Assembly: GCA_021204905.1 (NCBI GenBank)
Contig: JAJPYN010000016.1
Location: forward strand, 1 to 64,000
DNA from: Prevotella sp.
GTDB taxonomy: Bacteria; Bacteroidota; Bacteroidia; Bacteroidales; Bacteroidaceae
Reading direction: 5' to 3'
DNA length: 64,000 bases
Both the position numbers and the translations under genes were made by a program. Position 1 is the first letter of the stretch. Every line of letters begins with the position of its first letter. Below the pieces are notes generated by a model. The model was not told where the DNA came from. It was given only the letters and a program-made list of their open reading frames with translations, and did not search any database. Below are positions 1 through 9,298 of the stretch, piece after piece.

Positions 1-470
1 TCCCCTTGAAACAGGCATCCGATAGGTTGTAGTGTAGTGCCTATTTCTTGTAAAGCCGTGCCGAAGGTACGCGACAATGATAATTATTTGAGTGCGTCTG
101 TAAAGATGTCGCGTACCTTCGGCACGCAAATAGATTAGCGAAAACATCCTCCGAGGGCTGAAGCCCCCGGCTACTTCTGTTGCGTACCTTCGGCACGCAT
201 ATTATGGCGGGGTCGCTATTCCCCACGTTTTTACGTGTGGTAAGGCGCGGAGAGTCTATCAACGTCGAAGACGTTGTAATAAGGTTAGCCCCGCGTTTTT
301 ACGTGGGGTAGCGTAACCATTTAGTAAACAACGTCGGAGACGTTGCATAAGGAAAAGCATCCGCAAAGTACGCGGCCATGAAGCGCACTTTTTTTGTGCC
401 TTGTTTCCAAGGTTGGCGCGCGGGTCGGCTTGATTTAAATCAAGTAAACGCAAGGTTTCGGAGTAATTAA
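1..470. repeat. Cluster of short palindromic intergenic repeats
   Basis: This gene-free stretch is packed with short hairpin-forming repeats. Family 1 is GCGTACCTTCGGCAC and its complement, at about 57-75, 107-126 and 181-198; the first two form an inverted pair. Family 2 is CCGAGGGCTGAAGCCCCCGG near 150-170. Family 3 is CCCCACGTTTTTACGTGGGG-like, near 221-243 and 289-310. Family 4 is AACGTCGGAGACGTT-like, near 262-276 and 332-346. The same four families recur at 25920-26460. They resemble REP-type elements, but no REP-associated transposase gene lies in the window. Short open frames across the region are made of repeat sequence and are not genes. Confidence 0.85.
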
Positions 471-612
471 CCTATATTAACTTAACGGGGGGGGATTTTC
501 ACACTTTCTATTTACTTTCGCCGCGCTTTCTGCACTTTTCATTCACGCAAACATAGTTTAATTTCACGTAAATACAGTTCAATATTAGTTTCATTTTAAA
601 AACGATGAATTT
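471..612. other. Leader of the BspA-like gene with a G8 tract
   Basis: This AT-rich leader contains a run of eight G at 487-494. A weak -7-like TACTTTCG lies at 513-520. If that is the promoter, the G-run sits where the -33 box should be. No other signal was seen. Confidence 0.35.
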
Positions 613-3600
613 ATGAGAAGATTTTTATCTCTTGCGCTTTTAGCGCTCTTCTGTTTGTTCTCTAACGTGGTGCATGCCGCTACTGTTTCCGAAGTTATAG
701 ACGGCATCGCCTATAATCTTGATAACAGCGCGTATACTGCCACCGTCATGAAACAACTCACTAACGGCGGCCAGTCTACGGGCGATGTAGTCATTCCGGC
801 GACCGTCACGGGTTCCGATGGTTATGAATATACCATTATCTCTATGCCGGCAACTGCCTTTCAAGGCACCGGAATAACATCAATTGATGTTCAGGCTGCC
901 GTGGCGATTTCGTACTCATCAACTTACGGGGGATCTTTTCAGAAATGTACATCATTGGTATCCGCAAAGTTCGCCGAGGGTTGCACTTTCTCAAGTAGCG
1001 ATCAGAATATATTCTATGGTTGTACAAGTTTGGAGTTTGTACAGTTGCCCAGTACGTGCAAGAATATTGCCACCAATTTTTTCTACAATTGTACGAGCCT
1101 GAGTACGCTTGTGTGCTATGCCGAGACACCGCCGACAATTAACAATGCAAATGCTTTCTACAGTATCCCGAGTACATGCATCCTCTACGTGCCTGAGGCC
1201 AGTCTGACTGCATACCAGGAGTCGGATTGGGCAACATATTTCACCGATATTCGGGCTATCGAATCCATTGAAACGAAAGACGTAGGGGATATTGTTTACG
1301 ACGACAACGGCGTTGCTTATGTCGTTACATCTGTCGACCCCGCCGAGTTATCCGTTGCCGCACAAAGTAGCAATGACGGCGTAACAACAGGTGATGTTAC
1401 CATTTCTGATAAGTTTTATAGCGGATTTACGTATTATACTGTAACCGGCATGGCCGATTCAGCTTTCAAAGGCACGTCCGTAACGTCGGTGTCTATCCCG
1501 GAAACAGTTACAACCTACGGCACCGAGACCTTTGAGAATTGCACGTCTTTGTCATCAATTGAACTGCCCGAAGGCTGCACATCTGTAACGGCGTCAATGT
1601 TCTCGGGCTGCACGGCTCTCGCGACAGTTACTTTGCCAAGCACAATAGAAAGCATTGCCGACGGCGCTTTTGCGGGTTGCACTGCATTGACATCCATCAC
1701 TTGCAACGCCGTTACGCCTCCGACGGGGACATATTCCAGTGCCTTTGAAAACGTTACGAAGGATAATGTAACTCTGTATGTTCCGGAAGAAAGCGTGGAC
1801 ACCTACAAAGAGAGTGAACTTTGGAGCAATTTCACCGCAAAAATCAATGTAAATGTCGGTGACATCATCTATGACAGCAACGGCGTTGCATATTCTGTAA
1901 CATCCATTAGCCCGAACGAGGTATCCGTTGCCGCACAGAGCAGCAATGAAGGCGTAACAACAGGTGAGGTTGTCATTCCCGAAACCATTACATACGACGG
2001 GACGGAATATACCGTAACCGGAACCATAAAAAGTGCGTTCAGTGGTTCGGCGATTACCTCCGTTTCCTTGCCGGGAACCATCACAACGTGGGGCACGTAT
2101 GAGTTCCAGAATTGCAAATCGTTGACATCCGCCGAAATAAGTGAAGGTTGTACGAATTTACCGACTTATATGTTCTACGGGTGCGAATCTCTCGAGACCG
2201 TCACACTGCCCTCGACCGTGACCAGCTACGGAACCTATATATTCTACAACTGCTCGTCGCTTAAATCCATCAAAATCCCCGAGGGTTGTACGTCATTGCC
2301 GAATTATATGTTTGCTGGATGTTCTGCTCTTGAGACGGTAACCCTGCCGTCAACCGTAACAACATACGGAACATATGAATTCCGCGATTGCACATCTCTT
2401 AAATCCATCGAAATTCCCGAGGGGTGTACGTCATTGCCGAATTATATGTTCAATGGCTGCTCGGCTCTTGAGAACGTGACGTTGCCATCTACAATAACAA
2501 CATACGGAACATATCTCTTCCAGAACTGCACCAAACTTGCATCAATCGAAATTCCGAGCAGTGTTACTTCCATCGGCGATTACGCCTTTGCGTACTCGGG
2601 TCTTAAAACTCTGACGGTTCCGTCAACCGTAACGTCTTGGGGGAAATATGCATTTGCCTATTGTGATTCTCTTAAATCCATCGAAATCCCCGAAGGATGC
2701 ACGTCATTGACGGGTACTTATATGTTCGCCAATTGTTCGTCTCTTGAGACGGCGACCTTACCTTCAACCTTGACAACATACGGAACATATATGTTCCAAA
2801 ACTGTACATCGCTGAAATCCATCGAAATTCCCGAAGGATGCACGACATTGACGATATATATGTTCGATGGATGTACCTCTCTTGAGACAATATCATTGCC
2901 GAGTACATTGACTTCTGTTATAAACTACTCTTTTAGGAATTGCACCTCCCTTACTACCATTATCTGTAATGCGGTTGAACCTCCGACGGGAACCTATTCT
3001 AAAGCATTCGGCAGCGTGACAGGTTCAAACGTGACCGCCTACGTGCCGGCAACAAGCGTGAGCGCATATAAAGAAGACGATTTGTGGTCCAATTTTAATA
3101 TTGAGGCGCTTGCGGAGGTAAGTTTGAGCGAGGGCGATATCATCTACGACGAGCAGGGGCTCGCATACGAGATTACCTCCACTGAGGAAGATAACCTGAC
3201 CGTTACGTTGTTGCGTCAGAGTACTAATGACGGCGTTACCGAAGGCGACATCGTGGTTCCCGTGTCCGTTACTGCAGAGGACGGCAACGCATACGCGGTT
3301 ACCGCACTGGCCGACTCCGTTTTCTATAACGGCACCTATACGTCTGTTGTCTTTGAGGACGGCATTGCCGTTACCGCGATACCCGCGCACGCTTTCGACG
3401 GGTGTAACAGTTTGACAAGACTGACCATTCCCGAAGGAGTTACGTCATTGGGCGACTACGCCATTGTCTCAACATCGATAAAGACGATAATCCTGCCTGC
3501 CACGCTTGAGTCCGTAGGATCTTACGCTATGAACTGCAAGAACCTTGTCGATTTGATTTGCTCGGCCGTTACCGCCCCGACACGTGGCGACTATACATTT

Positions 3601-5391
3601 GGCTCTTCCGGTTATTTCGGACCGGCATTCACATTATGGGTACCATGCGGAGCAAGTGATTATGCAGGGTGGTATAATAGCTACTCGAATAACAGTTGGA
3701 ATGCAACCAAGAGCACGTACGGCTGCAACGATGAACCCGGCACGCTTTTAGGCACCTTGCAGGTCGGCACGGAGGACGATAAGGCGACATCGTCTTACGT
3801 GTCCGGAGAACTTGCCGCCAATACCACATACTATTTCGTTTACAAACCCGCGGAAGGCGGCACACTCAGTATATCCGGCGATTGGAACTTCACCTGTACC
3901 TTGTCATCCGACATCACGTCCGAGATTACGGGAACGGAAGAGAATGATACGATATCTTACAGCGTGACCGGCGGCAAGACGTATTATCTCTCGTTCACCA
4001 CGGGAGAAGACAGTGCCGGCTCTTATACCGCATGGCTCGTGGAAGGAGTAACATTGGAACTCGTATCTCCGGAATACTCTTCGATTGAGGCGGAAAGTTG
4101 GGAAAGCGGATCCGAGATAGTTGTCAAGTCCAACACCAAGGGCTACTTGACGTATACCATCGACAACATCACCACGTCCGAGAATTTGTACACAGGTTAC
4201 TTCCCTGACCCTGAAGAGGTGGATGGAGAATACGTCTACACGACCACTTGCCCGAAGACGTTCTATTTCTACGCGGATAACACTTACACCTTCACGGCCA
4301 ATCTGAAAGAGAACGACCACTATGAGGCAACGGTATGGAAATCCGAAACGTTCATCACCTTCACCGGATTGAAGGGCAACACCACATCTACCGTAACAAT
4401 TGTTTCTTGCAGTCCGGACCCGGATGACGACAACATAACATTTACGGACGGCAAAGACGGCGTGATTACAATCACGTTCTCCGACTATGTGAAACTCGAT
4501 GAGGACGGTTGCTACATAACGCTTGGTCTGACAGGTACCGATACCCTTGAGGATATTGAAGGCGTGGACGGCACCGATGACGGCAACGGGTATTACACGC
4601 AGTGGGCAATCACGATAAGCGCTTCGAAGATAAAGTCCTATGTTAACGAGGGAATTGTTATCGTCATCGCCGGCGAAGACGCAAGCGGCAACACGCTGTT
4701 CGGTGATGCGGACGACGGCGACGCATATACGACGCTGACATTCATTTACTCTCTCGTCACGGAAGAGGAAATCACCCTCGTGTTCGACCCGGAGAACGGA
4801 AGCACAGTTACATCGCTCAGCACCATCATCGTAACCGCCGAAAACGGAAGCGTCGCGTATGCTTCGGATGAAAGCTCGTTCGAAATCTACAAGGACGGAG
4901 AACTCACAGGCTACGAGCTCTACCTCAGCGATGATAACGAACCCGGAACAGGGCGCGAAAGTGATGTGGACAGTACGGAAACGGAGACGTCCGGACTTGT
5001 GTTCTGCATCGCCGACCCGGATGACATCATCGATGAAGAAAACAATGTTTACAACTGGAACGCCGAGATAACCGCCGACGGTACGTACACCATCACCTTC
5101 CCGGCAGGTACATTCTCCGTCGACCGCAACGTATATGACGAGGAGACTGTGCTCACCTATACCATTGACAGTACTGCAAGCGGTGAAGGCGAAGGCGATG
5201 AGAACGGCAATGGCAGCGGCGAAGGCGATGAGAACGGCGGCACTGAAACCGGCATCAGCGCAGTTCAGGCTGCAATTGCTGGCGGCGCGGAGGTTTACAC
5301 CATCTCCGGTCAGAAGGTTTCCGCTCCGGTCAACGGCGTGAACATCGTCAAGTATGCTGACGGCACGGTGAAGAAGATCCTTCAGAAATAA
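613..5391 (+). CDS. BspA-like leucine-rich-repeat surface protein with C-terminal sorting tail
   Basis: A 1592-residue secreted protein. Residues 1-22 form a signal peptide (basic start, hydrophobic core, VVHAA). Four modules each open with a G-D-I-x-Y-D-type strand (near residues 23, 226, 416 and 842) and lead into BspA-type LRR_5 repeats of about 23 residues with cores such as SLKSIEIPEGCTSLP and LETVTLPSTV. The densest run is residues 477-776. Residues about 1146-1555 hold three beta-rich domains that recur in the next gene. An acidic Gly-Glu-Asp linker is followed by a last 45 residues of the form VYTISGQKV...GVNIVKYADG, which looks like the type A sorting tail used for type IX secretion. 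BspA-like proteins are often adhesins; the ligand here is unknown. The ATG at 613 starts directly at the signal peptide. Confidence 0.85.
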   Translation: MRRFLSLALLALFCLFSNVVHAATVSEVIDGIAYNLDNSAYTATVMKQLTNGGQSTGDVVIPATVTGSDGYEYTIISMPATAFQGTGITSIDVQAAVAISYSSTYGGSFQKCTSLVSAKFAEGCTFSSSDQNIFYGCTSLEFVQLPSTCKNIATNFFYNCTSLSTLVCYAETPPTINNANAFYSIPSTCILYVPEASLTAYQESDWATYFTDIRAIESIETKDVGDIVYDDNGVAYVVTSVDPAELSVAAQSSNDGVTTGDVTISDKFYSGFTYYTVTGMADSAFKGTSVTSVSIPETVTTYGTETFENCTSLSSIELPEGCTSVTASMFSGCTALATVTLPSTIESIADGAFAGCTALTSITCNAVTPPTGTYSSAFENVTKDNVTLYVPEESVDTYKESELWSNFTAKINVNVGDIIYDSNGVAYSVTSISPNEVSVAAQSSNEGVTTGEVVIPETITYDGTEYTVTGTIKSAFSGSAITSVSLPGTITTWGTYEFQNCKSLTSAEISEGCTNLPTYMFYGCESLETVTLPSTVTSYGTYIFYNCSSLKSIKIPEGCTSLPNYMFAGCSALETVTLPSTVTTYGTYEFRDCTSLKSIEIPEGCTSLPNYMFNGCSALENVTLPSTITTYGTYLFQNCTKLASIEIPSSVTSIGDYAFAYSGLKTLTVPSTVTSWGKYAFAYCDSLKSIEIPEGCTSLTGTYMFANCSSLETATLPSTLTTYGTYMFQNCTSLKSIEIPEGCTTLTIYMFDGCTSLETISLPSTLTSVINYSFRNCTSLTTIICNAVEPPTGTYSKAFGSVTGSNVTAYVPATSVSAYKEDDLWSNFNIEALAEVSLSEGDIIYDEQGLAYEITSTEEDNLTVTLLRQSTNDGVTEGDIVVPVSVTAEDGNAYAVTALADSVFYNGTYTSVVFEDGIAVTAIPAHAFDGCNSLTRLTIPEGVTSLGDYAIVSTSIKTIILPATLESVGSYAMNCKNLVDLICSAVTAPTRGDYTFGSSGYFGPAFTLWVPCGASDYAGWYNSYSNNSWNATKSTYGCNDEPGTLLGTLQVGTEDDKATSSYVSGELAANTTYYFVYKPAEGGTLSISGDWNFTCTLSSDITSEITGTEENDTISYSVTGGKTYYLSFTTGEDSAGSYTAWLVEGVTLELVSPEYSSIEAESWESGSEIVVKSNTKGYLTYTIDNITTSENLYTGYFPDPEEVDGEYVYTTTCPKTFYFYADNTYTFTANLKENDHYEATVWKSETFITFTGLKGNTTSTVTIVSCSPDPDDDNITFTDGKDGVITITFSDYVKLDEDGCYITLGLTGTDTLEDIEGVDGTDDGNGYYTQWAITISASKIKSYVNEGIVIVIAGEDASGNTLFGDADDGDAYTTLTFIYSLVTEEEITLVFDPENGSTVTSLSTIIVTAENGSVAYASDESSFEIYKDGELTGYELYLSDDNEPGTGRESDVDSTETETSGLVFCIADPDDIIDEENNVYNWNAEITADGTYTITFPAGTFSVDRNVYDEETVLTYTIDSTASGEGEGDENGNGSGEGDENGGTETGISAVQAAIAGGAEVYTISGQKVSAPVNGVNIVKYADGTVKKILQK

Positions 5392-5397
5392 GCAGAA

Positions 5398-5435
5398 AGG
5401 ACTTAGAACTAAGAAAAGGACTTAGAACTAAGAAA
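5398..5435 (+). repeat. 19-bp direct repeat, two copies, each with a palindrome
   Basis: Two perfect tandem copies of AGGACTTAGAACTAAGAAA lie seven bases after the BspA-like stop codon. Each contains the inverted repeat CTTAG-aa-CTAAG, so each could form a tiny hairpin in the mRNA tail. Confidence 0.85.
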
Positions 5436-5505
5436 AAAGGGACAAGATGTCCTATTTGTAATTCATAAATTACAGATTAATAAGTTAAGTATTAAACTAA
5501 TTGGA

Positions 5506-5540
5506 GAGAGGCTCGCTGCGAAGTGCGCCTCTCTTTTTTT
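5506..5540 (+). terminator. Intrinsic terminator after the BspA-like gene
   Basis: Perfect 7-bp stem GAGAGGC (5506-5512) / GCCTCTC (5527-5533) followed by seven T. It lies about 115 nt after the stop codon and closes the transcript. The rest of 5541-5693 contains one more AACGTC-type palindrome copy near 5604-5620 and no convincing gene. Confidence 0.85.
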
Positions 5541-5693
5541 GCGCCTGCTTTCCCCTTTATCAATCCGGAGCGAGCGGTATGCATGGCGGTTGGTACGCAA
5601 CCGGGCAACATCTCCGACGTTGATTTTTAATTGCTTGCCGTTGTCGAGCTGCTCCACGACGCGCTGTGAAACGGCAGATAATTTCATATTTTT

Positions 5694-5725
5694 CTTGCTT
5701 TGCAACATTTTATTTCATATTTTTG
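5694..5725 (+). promoter_or_regulatory. Bacteroidetes-type promoter for the secreted repeat protein
   Basis: A -7 element TATTTTTG (5718-5725) matches TAnnTTTG. A -33 element cTTG (5694-5697) lies 20 nt upstream. Start of transcription would be about 5732, giving a leader of about 35 nt before the ATG at 5767. Confidence 0.6.
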
Positions 5726-5766
5726 CAAGGTTAATCTACTTAAACAAACTAAAAAAACCGACAGAT

Positions 5767-8700
5767 ATGAAACAATCGCTTTTACTGAGATGGACTTTTT
5801 CCGCTGTATTTTGTGCTTTTTACAGTTTGGTTACGGCGCAGACAACAATCTTATGGCAGATGGGTGATGAGGATTTCTCCAACCCTGAAATGTTTTGTTC
5901 CGATCCGGAAGGCAGGTTCAGTTCAGTAATGGATAAATCATCAGGTATGAATTGGGTCGGCACGAAGTCGTGGAATGTTACAGGTTGGGACGGCGTCACT
6001 TTTACGGAGATTAACGGCGGTGCGACTGATTATTTGGATTTTATACTGCATTTAGACGGAGGAGGCACTGATCTTTATTTCCAGCCTGTAAATCTTTACA
6101 TTAGTATGGAACGCAGTGGTGATACTGACGACTCTGACGCACCAGCGGTTAAGTTAGTGTGGTGGGATCTCGATTACAATAAGGAAAATTATCTCTCTGA
6201 TGGAGGAATACAAGAGTTAGTACCTAACAGAGCCCCGGATGGAAATATTATAAAAGACAAAACATACACGATTTATAATCTCTATGATGTTAAAAAAGAA
6301 GCCAGAAAAACTCTGAATGGCGGTGTTTTCTCAATAGAAACAAAAAAACCAAAGGATAATTGCAATATAGGTGTTGCCAACATCGTTCTTGTGGGTTATA
6401 TCCAAGATGAGGAAGGAAATAACCTTGATGACTTTCAATATAAAATTTCTCCAAATGCCGATGATGGTGAGATTTCAAGATTGAGTGAGATAACGTTGCT
6501 TACCAATAACGGTGTTATTTTGTTTAGTGACTATGAAATGAACAAAATAATCGTAGAGGACGCTAATGGGAAAAAACTTGCCTATGCGACAGGTTATGAG
6601 CCGTTGAAATATAGAAATGGCTTGTGCTATGGCTATAAGTACACTTTGAATAAGGATGTTGTAGCAGCCGGAACACATACTTTGACAATACCTTCCGGGC
6701 TTCTCAATATCGGTTATAGCGAAATGTATAACGGTATATTGACATGTAGTATCTGTATTGATGGCAGTGAGGAGGATGTGGATGTCTATTTTGAGCCTGA
6801 GAGCGGCACGACATTTGACCAATTAGATAAGATTACCGTTACCTCTGATTCAATCAACATGAATAGTGAGTATAGTGGAGAGGGTATCAAGGTTGTCGAC
6901 GAAGATGGCAATAATGTTGATGTTGAGGTTACTATAACTGATGCTTCCGACGACAACACTTTCGAAATCTCATTTACCCCTGCGATAACCGCGGGAGGCG
7001 AGTATACCGTTAAGATTCCTGCGGGCTACTTCATCTTGGGAGAAAGCCAATCGCACGAAAACGATACGTTGGAATATAAGTGCGCGGTCGATTATTCGTT
7101 TACTACCGCACCTAATAATTCTAGTTCCAATTTCAACGCGATAACGGTGAATGCAAATGGCAAAATCTCTATCAACGAGGACAAACTGCCTGAGGTTGTC
7201 GTAAAGAAGAGTAACGGCGAGCAAGTTACTCACGCGGTTTCGGGTACGCCTATTACGGATGATAATGATAAAACCACAGGATATACGTTGACGCTTGCCG
7301 ACAATATATTAGTTTTAGGTAGCTATACTTATACCATTCCTGCAGGATTATTCAACTTGGGCAACTCGGGGAAAACCAACCACGAGCTAACCGGCAGTGC
7401 CGAGGTTGACGGAACTCAGGACGATTATTCAAGCCTGTCTGTTACTGTCAGTAAACCGACATCAGCACCAACAGAACTCTCGGAAATAAGCAATGAGTTT
7501 AGCCTGACCGTTTCGGCAGATGATACTTACAAGACGTATGATTTTTCGCTCGTGCTGAGCATTGACAACATTACCACAGGCGAGAACATTATCACTGCCG
7601 ATATGACACAAAGCGGCAATAGCGACGACGGCTATACTTACTCGTGGACTAACTCCACGGCGGAGACGCTTGTGGCAGGCAACTCGTATCTGTTCTCGGT
7701 TGAGGTGAAGACAAGTGGCAATGATGGTGAAAGTGATGTGATTGGCGTTTTCGACCTGTTCACTGTTGCCGGCACGGGTTCCGGTTGGAGCGACACAAAA
7801 GTAAGCGGCATCAGTCCTGCGGCAGGCGAGATTTCATTGTCGGATAATGTGTTTACGTTGACGTTCGACACGGACAGTGCTTTGGCTGTCAAGGTTTTTG
7901 CAGACAGCTCGTATGTCAAAGTGGATGAAAATCAATATGAATTCGAAAGTATAGAAAGCGACGGCGAATATTCCGACGTTTGGACCTTGACCGTTTCTGA
8001 CACGTTGATGGCGAAAGCGGCGAAAAACGGCGGCATGGACTTGGTCGTCGTGGCGAAAGACAAGAAGGGATTTGCCATTGGTTCAGATACTGAAACCACA
8101 ACCTATTCATACACAGTCGCAAAGCCCGTCATTTCATACGATGAAAGCCTCACTGTCGACACAATCAGCGCGATAACGCTCTCTTCCGATTATCTCAGCC
8201 TGAACGCTAACTACGAGGGCGACGGCATCCTTGTCCTCAACGGCAACGACACGGTGAACGTCGCGGTGAAGGCGGCGAAGGACGGCACGACGATGACCGT
8301 CAGCTTCAGCCCGGCGATAACCTTAGCCGGCGACTACACGATAAAGATTCCGGAGGGCTACTTCCTCGTCGGGGAGAACCAAGTGTATGAAAGCGATTCG
8401 CTGCAACTGAGCCGCACGATTGAATACACCTTTACCACCTCGCCGTCGGGAGAAATTTCAACATTCAAAGAGATAACGGTGCTGTCCAACGGCGCGATTG
8501 CAGTAGATACTGACAGTTTGCCGAACATCGTCGTCAAGACCGATGCGGGCGGGAGGGTTACCAACGCGGCTTCGTGCGACGCGATTAAGACCGTCAACAA
8601 CAACGTGTTGGAATACCGGTTCAACCTCAGCGACACCATCACGGCGGGCGGCAGTTATACCTACTCGATACCCGAGGGGCTGCTGACTTTGGGCGGCACG

Positions 8701-9165
8701 GACAGCAAGCACGAAGCAATTTCCGAAAACGTAACCGTCAGCGGCAAGAGTGAGGATAAGGCGGTTTACACCATCACCCCCGCCAGCGGCGCGACAGTAA
8801 AGAGCATGAGCGAGTTCACCATTGTCGCCGACCGGAAGATTGTCATGAGTTCTGATGACCTTAGCTCGACGCATCTCTTTTATTATTCAACGAATGATAC
8901 CGATTCGAACGATGATGATTCGACCGGCGACAGTCAGACGACCACCCGCGCGGCTGTCCCTGTCGAGTTTGCCTCGCCGATTTATGACGACGACAAAACC
9001 ACAGTGATAGGCTACACCTTCACGCTCGAAAAGGAGATCACGGATGCCGGCGCCTACACGATATCCATTCCGGAAGGCTTCTTCCTTGTCGGCGACGGCG
9101 ACGGGAACGTAACTTCAAGAAAGTTGTTCGCCACGTTTAATGTAGATGCCGCCGCGAATGAATAG
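5767..9165 (+). CDS. Large secreted multi-domain beta-sandwich repeat protein
   Basis: The reading frame is open from 5539, but the likely start is the ATG at 5767. It begins a signal peptide (MKQSLLLRWTF..., cleavage near VTAQ) and lies just after a consensus promoter; the product is 1132 residues. After an N-terminal region of about 230 residues, it has repeated domains of about 100 residues. Each begins with a PxSG-type turn and 'LSEITV' and ends with an 'ITAGGxYTxxIPxGxFxLG' strand pair. Around nt 7480-8450 the domain order matches the C-terminal third of the preceding BspA-like protein. No enzyme motif and no LRR were seen. The C-terminus (...FNVDAAANE) lacks a recognisable sorting tail, so the route to the surface is unclear. 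Function unknown; an extracellular or surface role is inferred. Confidence 0.75.
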   Translation: MKQSLLLRWTFSAVFCAFYSLVTAQTTILWQMGDEDFSNPEMFCSDPEGRFSSVMDKSSGMNWVGTKSWNVTGWDGVTFTEINGGATDYLDFILHLDGGGTDLYFQPVNLYISMERSGDTDDSDAPAVKLVWWDLDYNKENYLSDGGIQELVPNRAPDGNIIKDKTYTIYNLYDVKKEARKTLNGGVFSIETKKPKDNCNIGVANIVLVGYIQDEEGNNLDDFQYKISPNADDGEISRLSEITLLTNNGVILFSDYEMNKIIVEDANGKKLAYATGYEPLKYRNGLCYGYKYTLNKDVVAAGTHTLTIPSGLLNIGYSEMYNGILTCSICIDGSEEDVDVYFEPESGTTFDQLDKITVTSDSINMNSEYSGEGIKVVDEDGNNVDVEVTITDASDDNTFEISFTPAITAGGEYTVKIPAGYFILGESQSHENDTLEYKCAVDYSFTTAPNNSSSNFNAITVNANGKISINEDKLPEVVVKKSNGEQVTHAVSGTPITDDNDKTTGYTLTLADNILVLGSYTYTIPAGLFNLGNSGKTNHELTGSAEVDGTQDDYSSLSVTVSKPTSAPTELSEISNEFSLTVSADDTYKTYDFSLVLSIDNITTGENIITADMTQSGNSDDGYTYSWTNSTAETLVAGNSYLFSVEVKTSGNDGESDVIGVFDLFTVAGTGSGWSDTKVSGISPAAGEISLSDNVFTLTFDTDSALAVKVFADSSYVKVDENQYEFESIESDGEYSDVWTLTVSDTLMAKAAKNGGMDLVVVAKDKKGFAIGSDTETTTYSYTVAKPVISYDESLTVDTISAITLSSDYLSLNANYEGDGILVLNGNDTVNVAVKAAKDGTTMTVSFSPAITLAGDYTIKIPEGYFLVGENQVYESDSLQLSRTIEYTFTTSPSGEISTFKEITVLSNGAIAVDTDSLPNIVVKTDAGGRVTNAASCDAIKTVNNNVLEYRFNLSDTITAGGSYTYSIPEGLLTLGGTDSKHEAISENVTVSGKSEDKAVYTITPASGATVKSMSEFTIVADRKIVMSSDDLSSTHLFYYSTNDTDSNDDDSTGDSQTTTRAAVPVEFASPIYDDDKTTVIGYTFTLEKEITDAGAYTISIPEGFFLVGDGDGNVTSRKLFATFNVDAAANE

Positions 9166-9203
9166 CGGGTCGCGCTGATCGCAAACGAAATAAAGCTGAA
9201 AGG

Positions 9204-9237
9204 AAAGGGGTATGCTCGCGCGGCACATCCCTTTTTC
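9204..9237. terminator. Terminator hairpin between convergent genes
   Basis: AAAGGG (9204-9209) pairs with CCCTTT (9229-9234), extended inward by an imperfect GTATG/CACAT, and is followed by a T-rich run on the plus strand. It sits between the convergent secreted protein and acyltransferase genes and may act both ways. Confidence 0.65.
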
Positions 9238-9298
9238 TTTGCAATTGCACCAACTGAAACAGGCTTGAAAGGATACCGCGAAATTAACCTACTTTATA

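Noticed and set aside
41..453. Short minus-strand open frames in the first repeat cluster
   Set aside because: They are translations of palindromic repeats; no conserved protein features.
5463..5708. An 81-codon open frame on the minus strand between the two secreted-protein genes
   Set aside because: It spans a clear plus-strand terminator and a palindrome repeat, has no recognised domain, and its compositional features match non-coding DNA.
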